NCBI RefSeq assembly: GCF_019844075.1
Contig: NZ_CP081964.1
Span: 1,302,001-1,366,000 of the forward strand
DNA: 64,000 nt
Source: Curtobacterium sp. TC1
GTDB lineage: Bacteria > Actinomycetota > Actinomycetes > Actinomycetales > Microbacteriaceae
Direction of reading: 5' to 3'
The position numbers were made by a program, and so were the translations under genes. Positions 1 to 5,987 of this stretch are shown here, in pieces; the first letter of the stretch is position 1, and each line of letters begins with the position of its first letter. Below the pieces are notes generated by a model. It saw nothing but the letters and a program-made list of their open reading frames with translations, was not told where the DNA came from and did not search any database.

Positions 1-788
1 CCGGCGGTCGGAGCGTGCACCTGACGGACTTCCCGGACGCGGCCGAGTTCCCCGCCGACGACGCCCTCGTCGCGGCGATGGACCGCGTGCGCGACGTCGC
101 CTCGAAGGGCCTCGCGCTCCGCAAGGCGACCGGCAAGCGCGTCCGGCTGCCGCTCGCCACGCTCACGCTCGTGGTGCCGGACCCGGCGGCGGTCGAACCG
201 TTCGCCGACATCCTGCGCGACGAGCTGAACGTCAAGCGGGTCGTGCTCGAGGCGCAGGCCGAGGAATCCCTGGCGCAGTACGGCATCGAGCGGAAGCTCA
301 CCGTCAACGCCCGTGTCGCCGGTCCCCGGATCGGCAAGCAGGTGCAGCAGGTGATCCCGGCCGCCAAGAAGGGCGACTGGACCGCGACCGAGTCCGGCGT
401 CACCGTCGGCGGTGTCGACCTGGTCGAGGGCGAGTACACGCTCGACCTCACCGTCGCCGACCCGTCGGTCGCGGTGGCGTTCCTCGACGAGGGCGGTTTC
501 GTGGTGCTCGACACCGTGACCACGCCCGAGCTCGAGGCCGAGGGGCTCGCCCGCGACGTCGTCCGCGCCGTCCAGCAGGCCCGACGCGACGCCGACCTGG
601 ACGTCAGCGACCGCATCGTCCTCACCCTCGGGGTCGACGAGGCCGCCGACGCGTCGGTGCGCACCCACCAGCAGCTCATCGCGGGGGAGACCCTGGCGAC
701 GAGCGTCGAGATCGTGCCCCTCGGGGCAGGCGCCGCCACCGATGTCGGTGACGGCGCGAAGGTGACCGTGGAGGTGTCACGCGCATGA
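1..788 (+). CDS. ileS: Isoleucyl-tRNA synthetase, C-terminal part (5' end outside window)
   Basis: The first 788 bases are the 3' end of a longer reading frame that is already open at base 3. About 260 residues are visible. They contain the class Ia C-terminal region of IleS: a segment around SVHLTDFPD and the conserved stretch ending EAEGLARDVVRAVQQAR, which is typical just before the tRNA-binding tail. The enzyme charges tRNA-Ile with isoleucine in the cytoplasm. The catalytic HIGH and KMSKS motifs lie upstream and cannot be seen. The stop overlaps the folC start (ATGA), so the two are translationally coupled. Any T-box or promoter is outside the window. The family call rests on the C-terminal sequence only. 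Confidence 0.9.
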   Translation, partial: GGRSVHLTDFPDAAEFPADDALVAAMDRVRDVASKGLALRKATGKRVRLPLATLTLVVPDPAAVEPFADILRDELNVKRVVLEAQAEESLAQYGIERKLTVNARVAGPRIGKQVQQVIPAAKKGDWTATESGVTVGGVDLVEGEYTLDLTVADPSVAVAFLDEGGFVVLDTVTTPELEAEGLARDVVRAVQQARRDADLDVSDRIVLTLGVDEAADASVRTHQQLIAGETLATSVEIVPLGAGAATDVGDGAKVTVEVSRA

Positions 789-2242
789 GCGACGACGACC
801 AGTACGACGAGCACGACCAGCACGACGAGGACGGCATCCGGATCCCGGTGGGTCCGTCCGGTGACGCCCCGGTCGAGGCCGTGCCGTACGGCGGTGACGA
901 CGACGAGGTCAAGCGCGTCGAGGCCGCCCTGTACGCCCGGATCGGCGAGCAGTCGCCCGAGCACCGCCTGACCGCGACCCGTCGCGCCGTCGAGCTGCTC
1001 GGCGACCCGCACCTGGCGTACCCGGTGATCCACATCACCGGCACGAACGGCAAGACCTCGACGGCCCGGACGACCGAGAGCATCGTCCGTGCGCACGGTC
1101 TGCGCACCGGCCTGATGACGAGCCCGCACCTGGTGTCGATCCGGGAGCGCATCGTCATCGACGGCCAGCCGATCGCCGCCGAGCGGTTCGTCGAGAACTG
1201 GGACGACATCGCCCCGGTCCTCGAGCTGACCGACCGGGAGCTCGCCGACAAGGGCGAGCTCCCGCTCACCTTCTTCGAGGCACTGACCGTGCTGGCCCTG
1301 GCCTGCTTCGCCGAGGCGCCGGTCGACGTCGCCGTGATCGAGGTCGGCATGGGCGGCGAGTGGGACTCCACGAACGTCGTGCAGAGCCAGGTCGCGGTGT
1401 TCACCCCGATCGCCATCGACCACGCGAAGCAGCTCGGCAGCACCGTGGCGGAGATCGCCCGCACCAAGTCCGGGATCATCAAGCCGTCGTCCGCCGTGGT
1501 CTCGAGCGAGCAGGTCCCCGAGGCCCTCGTCGAACTCGAGCGGGCCGCCGAGCTCACCGAGTCGACCCTGGCCGTCGAAGGCGCCGGATTCAGCGTCGTG
1601 GACGTGACGCCGGCGGTAGGCGGTCAGCTCATCACCGTGCAGGGGATCGCCGGCCGCTACGACGACCTGTTCCTGCCGCTGTTCGGCCGGCACCAGGCGC
1701 ACAACGCGGCCGTCGCGATCGCCGCGGTCGAGTCGTTCCTCGGTCGGGGCACCCAGGCGCTCGACGAGGACGTCCTGTCGGAGGGGCTCGCCGGTGCCAC
1801 GAGCCCCGGCCGCCTGCAGCCGATCGCCACCGAGCCGACCGTGGTGGTCGACGCAGCGCACAACCCGCACGGCGCCAAGGCCCTGGCCGAGGCCCTGCCG
1901 GTGGCGTTCCCGTCCGAGCACGTCGTCGGCGTCGTGGGGATCCTCGGCGACAAGGACGCCCGCGGGTTCGTCCGCGCGCTGAAGGGCACCGTCGAGACCT
2001 TCGTCGTCACGCAGCCGCCGGGGGATCGTGCGCTCGACGCGGACGCCTTCGCGAAGGTCGTCGTGGACGAGGTCGGCGCGGACCGTGTCGTCGTCGAGCC
2101 GTCGCTGGCCGCCGCGCTGCAGCAGGCACGCGACCTGGCGGACGAGGCGGACGCCGAGGACGCCCTCGTGCTCGTCGCGGGCTCCATCGTGATGGTGGGT
2201 GCGGTCATGGACCTGGTCCACCGGGAAGGCGAGACGAAGTGA
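785..2242 (+). CDS. folC: Bifunctional dihydrofolate synthase / folylpolyglutamate synthase
   Basis: This 485-residue Mur-ligase-family enzyme adds glutamate to dihydropteroate and to folates in an ATP-dependent reaction. The P-loop GTNGKTST is at about residues 86-93. It is followed by LMTSPHLVSIRERI, the usual folate-binding segment, and later by VVVDAAHNPHGAKAL in the C-terminal ligase domain. The first ~40 residues are acidic (many D, E and H) and absent from most homologues, so a later start is conceivable; ATG 785 is kept because it forms the ATGA overlap with ileS. The 3' end overlaps the next gene as GTGA. It works downstream of PabB and PabC, which are encoded elsewhere in this window. 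Confidence 0.95.
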   Translation: MSDDDQYDEHDQHDEDGIRIPVGPSGDAPVEAVPYGGDDDEVKRVEAALYARIGEQSPEHRLTATRRAVELLGDPHLAYPVIHITGTNGKTSTARTTESIVRAHGLRTGLMTSPHLVSIRERIVIDGQPIAAERFVENWDDIAPVLELTDRELADKGELPLTFFEALTVLALACFAEAPVDVAVIEVGMGGEWDSTNVVQSQVAVFTPIAIDHAKQLGSTVAEIARTKSGIIKPSSAVVSSEQVPEALVELERAAELTESTLAVEGAGFSVVDVTPAVGGQLITVQGIAGRYDDLFLPLFGRHQAHNAAVAIAAVESFLGRGTQALDEDVLSEGLAGATSPGRLQPIATEPTVVVDAAHNPHGAKALAEALPVAFPSEHVVGVVGILGDKDARGFVRALKGTVETFVVTQPPGDRALDADAFAKVVVDEVGADRVVVEPSLAAALQQARDLADEADAEDALVLVAGSIVMVGAVMDLVHREGETK

Positions 2243-2655
2243 CGGACGCACCACGTGCCTCCCGGCCGGGGCGTGCACCGCGCACCCGGAAGCCGCGACG
2301 TGACCGCGGGGCGCAGGAGAGCCTGCTGTCGATCGCGCTCGTGCTCGAGGCGATCATGTTCTTCTTCCCGATGCTCGTCGTGTTCGGCAAGGGGACCCTG
2401 CCGCCGGCCCTGGCGTTCGGCGGCGGCATCGGTGCGATGGTCGTGCTGGCACTGGCCTCACGCCTGACCGGCAACCCCGCCGGTGTATGGTTCGGGTGGC
2501 TGCTGCAGGCGGCCATCCTCGCCACCGGGTTCATCGAACCGTTCATGTTCGCGGTCGCCGTGGTGTTCCTGGCGCAGTGGGTCTTCTGCTTCGTCAAGGG
2601 CGGTCAGCTCGACCGTCAGAACGCCGCGCGCCGGGCCGCCATGGGCGAGGACTGA
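2239..2655 (+). CDS. DUF4233-type small membrane protein
   Basis: This 138-residue protein starts at GTG 2239, overlapping the folC stop as GTGA. A basic N-terminal tail (~30 residues, rich in R and P) is followed by about four hydrophobic segments, the first beginning LLSIALVLEAIMFFFPMLVV. The C-terminus is a short charged tail. Position between folC and ndk and the FFPMLVVFGKG segment match what I know of the DUF4233 family in actinobacteria. Its biochemical role is unknown. Coupling to folC suggests co-expression, but nothing in the sequence links it to folate chemistry. A longer open frame upstream in the same phase is a shadow of folC. Confidence 0.75.
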   Translation: MTDAPRASRPGRAPRTRKPRRDRGAQESLLSIALVLEAIMFFFPMLVVFGKGTLPPALAFGGGIGAMVVLALASRLTGNPAGVWFGWLLQAAILATGFIEPFMFAVAVVFLAQWVFCFVKGGQLDRQNAARRAAMGED

Positions 2656-2693
2656 CCACCCCTCCGATCCCGCGAACACACTAGGAGTACTGC

Positions 2694-3113
2694 GTGTCCG
2701 ACCTCGAAGAGACCCTCGTCCTCGTCAAGCCCGACGGCGTCGCCCGCCAGCTCACCGGTGAGATCCTCCGCCGCATCGAGTCGAAGGGCTACGAGATCGT
2801 CGACCTGAAGATGCTCACCGCGCCGCGCGACCTGCTGGACGCGCACTACGAGGAGCACCAGGGCAAGCCGTTCTTCGAGCCGCTCGTCGAGTTCATGCAG
2901 TCCGGTCCGGTCGTCGCCGTGCGCGTCGCCGGCAACGGCGTGATCGCCGGCTTCCGGTCGCTCGCCGGCACCACCGACCCGACCAGCGCCGCACCCGGGA
3001 CGATCCGTGGCGACCTCGGTCGCGACTGGGGTCTCAAGGTGCAGCAGAACCTGGTGCACGGATCCGACAGCACCGAGTCGTCGGCGCGCGAGCTCGCGCT
3101 CTGGTTCGCCTGA
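2694..3113 (+). CDS. ndk: Nucleoside diphosphate kinase
   Basis: This 139-residue enzyme transfers the gamma phosphate of ATP to NDPs through a phospho-histidine. The N-terminus LVLVKPDGVAR and the active-site segment NLVHGSDS (His about 122) are both intact, as is the nucleotide-binding Kpn-loop region GTTDPTSAAPGTIR. Length is that of bacterial Ndk. The start is GTG 2694, preceded by AGGAG at about 2683. It lies in the ileS-folC-DUF4233-ndk-dsbA run, with 38 nt before it and 14 nt after it, so it is probably part of the same transcript. Confidence 0.97.
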   Translation: MSDLEETLVLVKPDGVARQLTGEILRRIESKGYEIVDLKMLTAPRDLLDAHYEEHQGKPFFEPLVEFMQSGPVVAVRVAGNGVIAGFRSLAGTTDPTSAAPGTIRGDLGRDWGLKVQQNLVHGSDSTESSARELALWFA

Positions 3114-3127
3114 GCGACGGGGAGAGC

Positions 3128-3976
3128 ATGACGAACAACGACCGACCCACCAAGAACGAACGTCGTCAGCACGCGCGCGAGGTCTCGCGGCAGCGCGCCG
3201 ACGCCGAGAAGCGTCGCAAGCGCCGCAACAAGTGGTTCCTGCAGGGCGGCATCGGCCTGGGGATCATCGCGATCGCCGCGATCATCACGCTCGTCGTGGT
3301 GAACGTGAACAACGCGCCCGCCGTGTCCGCGGCCGGGCCGAAGAACATGGCCACCGGTGCGATCCAGTTCACCGGCGAGGGCGGCGAGGTCACCCCGGTG
3401 ACCACGAAGGCCGTCACCGCGAAGGGCACCCCGTCGGCGGTCCCGACGTCGAACACCGACGGCGCCGTGGCGGTCACCGAGTACGTCGACTGGGCCTGCC
3501 CGGTCTGCAAGCAGTTCGAGGCCGCCTACGCCGACCAGATCCTGGACAAGGTGAAGTCGGGCGACGCGACGCTGGCCATCCAGCCGGTGTCGATCCTCGA
3601 CCGCAGCTACCAGAGCTCGCGCTACGCCAGCCGGGCCGCGAACGCCGCGATGTGCGTCGCGAACTACGCGCCGGACAAGTTCCTGGACGTCCAGACGCAG
3701 TTCTTCGACAACCAGCCCACCGAGGGCACCTCGGGCCTGACGAACGCCGAGATCGCGAAGCTCGTCAAGGCCGGGGGTGCGACCGGGTCGAACGTCTCCG
3801 AGTGCCTGTCGACCGAGCAGTTCAAGGGCTGGGTGACCAAGTCCACGAAGCTCGTCACCGAAGACGCGGCGCTGCAGGGCACGCAGGGCTTCGGCACGCC
3901 GACCGTGGTCGTGAACGGCAAGCGCCTCGACGACCTCAGCACGGTCATCACGGCGATCGACGCCGCGGCGAAGTAG
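3128..3976 (+). CDS. Membrane-anchored DsbA-family thiol oxidoreductase (paralogue 1)
   Basis: This 282-residue protein has a very basic N-terminal cytoplasmic segment (residues 1-36), one membrane helix (about 37-60) and an exported thioredoxin-fold domain. The redox motif CPVC is at about residues 124-127, preceded by VTEYVDWA, and the cis-Pro region FGTPTVVVNGK is near the C-terminus. It should oxidise or shuffle cysteines in exported proteins. A GGGGAG ribosome binding site lies just before ATG 3128. It is a paralogue of the convergent gene at 4051-4902, which shares the motifs GPKNMA/GPRNMA, the CPxC site and a TPTxxVNGK-type segment. The physiological oxidant is probably the VKOR encoded at 5036-5638 (inference). 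Confidence 0.85.
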   Translation: MTNNDRPTKNERRQHAREVSRQRADAEKRRKRRNKWFLQGGIGLGIIAIAAIITLVVVNVNNAPAVSAAGPKNMATGAIQFTGEGGEVTPVTTKAVTAKGTPSAVPTSNTDGAVAVTEYVDWACPVCKQFEAAYADQILDKVKSGDATLAIQPVSILDRSYQSSRYASRAANAAMCVANYAPDKFLDVQTQFFDNQPTEGTSGLTNAEIAKLVKAGGATGSNVSECLSTEQFKGWVTKSTKLVTEDAALQGTQGFGTPTVVVNGKRLDDLSTVITAIDAAAK

Positions 3977-3987
3977 CGCCACCGACA

Positions 3988-4033
3988 CGAGCGAAGGCCC
4001 CCGCTTCCATCCGGAAGCGGGGGCCTTCGCTCG
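3988..4033. terminator. Bidirectional hairpin between convergent DsbA-like genes
   Basis: A perfect 21-bp inverted repeat (arms 3988-4008 and 4013-4033, loop ATCC) sits 11 nt after one stop codon and 17 nt before the other gene's stop. There is no long T run on either side. Position and stability suggest it ends both convergent transcripts. Confidence 0.75.
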
Positions 4034-4050
4034 TGGCGGGCGCCTTCGGG

Positions 4051-4902
4051 TCAGGCGGCGCCACCGTTCTGCTCGACGAAGGACGCGAAGGCGTCGGTGT
4101 CGGTCAGGGAGCCGGTGAACTGCTTCCCGTTCACGATGATCGTGGGGGTGCTCGTCACCTTGTCGAGCGACGAGTTCGGGATCGGGTCGTTCATCACCCG
4201 GTTCGTGGCGTCGGCGACCCACCCGGCGAAGTGCTGCCCGGTGATGCACGAGGCGATCTTGCTGCTCGTCGCGCCGGCCTCCTTCGCCAGGGATGCCAGC
4301 TCGTCGTTCGACAGTCCCTTGGTGCTCTCGGACGGCTGGTTCTCGTAGAGCGCCGTATTGTACGCCAGGAACGCGTCCGGGTCGTCGTTCGCGACGCAGG
4401 CAGCGGCGGCGGCGGAGCGCGTGGAGTACTTCGACCCGAGGGACACCCGGTCGAGCAGGTTGAACGGGTGCAGTTCGAGCGTCGCCGAGCCGCTCTTCAC
4501 CCATTGCTGGATCTGGTCCATCTGCGCCGTCTCGAACTGGTTGCAGTACGGGCACATGTAGTCCGAGTACACGGTGATGTTCGCCACCGAGTCGTCCTGC
4601 TTCGTCGCCGTCGGGGTCCCGCCGTCGGGCGTCGCCTTCGTCTCGACGGGCACGATCTTGCCGCTCTGGCCGGTGAACAGGATGCCGTCGCTCGCCATGT
4701 TGCGCGGCCCCGGCCCGGCGGGTTGCACCGAGTTCGCGATCACCAGGACGACCACGGCGACGACCGCCAGGCTGCCGACGATGATGCCGCTGATGCCGAG
4801 CGTCCTGTTGCGGCGACGTCGCGCCTGTTCCTGCACCCGGGCTTCGCGAGCGCGCTCTCGGGCGGCGTCGCGACGGACCTTCTTGCTCTCGTTCTCGCTC
4901 AT
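4051..4902 (-). CDS. Membrane-anchored DsbA-family thiol oxidoreductase (paralogue 2)
   Basis: This 283-residue protein has the same plan as the gene at 3128: a basic cytoplasmic tail (1-33), one membrane helix (about 35-57) and an exported thioredoxin-like domain with CPYC at residues 117-120. The cis-Pro segment reads STPTIIVNGKQF. It lies downstream of the VKOR gene on the same strand, with a 133-nt gap that holds a strong inverted repeat (4970-5005). VKOR-DsbA pairing is the known actinobacterial disulfide-forming arrangement, so this is the better candidate for the dedicated partner. Start ATG 4902 begins MSENESKK. Substrates cannot be told from the sequence. Confidence 0.85.
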   Translation of the reverse strand: MSENESKKVRRDAARERAREARVQEQARRRRNRTLGISGIIVGSLAVVAVVVLVIANSVQPAGPGPRNMASDGILFTGQSGKIVPVETKATPDGGTPTATKQDDSVANITVYSDYMCPYCNQFETAQMDQIQQWVKSGSATLELHPFNLLDRVSLGSKYSTRSAAAAACVANDDPDAFLAYNTALYENQPSESTKGLSNDELASLAKEAGATSSKIASCITGQHFAGWVADATNRVMNDPIPNSSLDKVTSTPTIIVNGKQFTGSLTDTDAFASFVEQNGGAA

Positions 4903-4969
4903 CGAGATCGAGCGTAGGTGCTGCCCGGACGCCGACCGGGCGTCCTGCCTGGGAAGCGCCCAGGAATTC

Positions 4970-5005
4970 GATGACGTGTCATCGACACGTCATCGACGCG
5001 TCATC
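4970..5005. promoter_or_regulatory. Inverted plus direct repeat upstream of the DsbA-like gene
   Basis: GATGACGTGTC at 4970-4980 is the exact inverse of GACACGTCATC at 4984-4994, separated by ATC. A third, direct copy (GACGCGTCATC) follows at 4995-5005. The element lies 68-103 nt upstream of the start at 4902 and just after the VKOR stop. It could be an operator for a dimeric regulator or an RNA hairpin ending VKOR transcripts. There is no T tract. Confidence 0.5.
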
Positions 5006-5035
5006 GTCGCCGTATCGGGAACGCCCAGGAGCGGA

Positions 5036-5638
5036 TTAGAAGACCGTCAGGATGGTCGGGAACTTGATGATGATCGTCACGATGATGAACAGGTAGTTCG
5101 CCAGCGGGAACGCCCAGCAGAAGGGGAGCAGCACCCGGCCGACGCGCTGGGTCCCCGCGCCGAAGCGACCCTGCGCGGCGTTCCAGATCGTGAACACCCA
5201 GAACATCGGGATCGTCATCGACCACACGAGCATGCACCAGGGGCAGAGCGCGCCGATGAACCACACGGTCTGGGTGAAGAGCCACGTCACGAAGACCCAT
5301 GCCAGGAACACGCCGGCGTTGAACGCGATCCAGAACCACCGCGAACCGTTCCGGAAGCCCGCGAGCATCAGCACGGCGACGGCGATCGGCGCGACGAAGC
5401 CCATCACGCCGAGCAACGGGTTCGGGAACCCGAACAGGTGGCCCTGCCAACTGGCCATGACGTCCGAGCAGCTGATGAACGGGTTCACGTCGCACGACAG
5501 CACGGTGTCCGGGTCTGCGTACTTCTTGAACTCGTCGAGCACCAGGGAGAACGACCCGTAGAGGCCGACGATCCCGGTGATCAAGAGGAAGACGGCCATC
5601 GCGACCGGACGACGGGGGGCAGGCGCTGACGTGCTCAC
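5036..5638 (-). CDS. Vitamin K epoxide reductase (VKOR) family protein
   Basis: This 200-residue integral membrane protein starts at GTG 5638 (VSTSAPAPRRPVAM). The open frame runs 127 codons further upstream, but that part is Arg/Pro/Cys-rich and lies in the divergent rne leader. About four to five hydrophobic segments are visible. The active-site pair is C132-P-W-C135 in the last third, and the loop cysteines are at about 49 and 57 (LSCDVNPFISCSDV). VKOR passes electrons from DsbA-like proteins to quinone and so keeps them oxidised. The neighbouring DsbA-like genes support this role. The quinone type is not visible from sequence. Confidence 0.9.
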   Translation of the reverse strand: MSTSAPAPRRPVAMAVFLLITGIVGLYGSFSLVLDEFKKYADPDTVLSCDVNPFISCSDVMASWQGHLFGFPNPLLGVMGFVAPIAVAVLMLAGFRNGSRWFWIAFNAGVFLAWVFVTWLFTQTVWFIGALCPWCMLVWSMTIPMFWVFTIWNAAQGRFGAGTQRVGRVLLPFCWAFPLANYLFIIVTIIIKFPTILTVF

Positions 5639-5987
5639 GCCGTCATCATCGCACGCGGGTTCCGGTCCTTTCCGGGAGCGGCGTGCGATACTGGCCGGAG
5701 GTCGTGCGGGCAACCGCAGACCGAAGAGAGCTTTCCGGGCGGTGCCCCACGGGGCAGTGTCCGGACGATCAGGTGCGGTGAGAGCGCACCGTGGTCGGGA
5801 CAGCGTCACTCCGACGCCGAGCCGACCCGGGCCGGGTGCCCGGACCGGAACGGCCGCGGACGCAACGAGAAGTTGACGCAGACCGGTCACGAAGACAGCG
5901 AGCGCGGGGCGTCGACGCCACCGCCACAACCAAAGAATTCCCGCCGCCTGACAAGGGTGCGAGTGGGGCCGAGGAGTGCGCCAGTCC
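5639..5987 (+). promoter_or_regulatory. Promoter region and structured 5' leader of rne
   Basis: This 349-bp gap between the divergent VKOR and rne genes has no credible ORF. A weak -10-like GATACT lies at 5687-5692. Downstream are four compact hairpins: TGCGG-GCAA-CCGCA with a GNRA loop (5705-5718), TGCCC-CACG-GGGCA (5743-5756), GGTGCG-N7-CGCACC (5772-5790, extendable by wobble pairs) and CCGGGC-N5-GCCCGG (5827-5843). A ribosome binding site GAGGAG is at 5971-5976. A long leader fits autoregulation of RNase E, known in other bacteria; here it is inference. Confidence 0.45.

Noticed and set aside
2846..4555. Long open frame on the minus strand (569 codons) across ndk and the DsbA-like genes
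   Set aside because: It is Arg-rich, lacks any domain and overlaps well-supported genes on both strands; typical shadow frame of high-GC DNA.
5699..5987. Known riboswitch or RNase P RNA upstream of rne
   Set aside because: No TPP, cobalamin, SAM or glycine consensus segments and no RNase P core; kept only as an unassigned structured leader.
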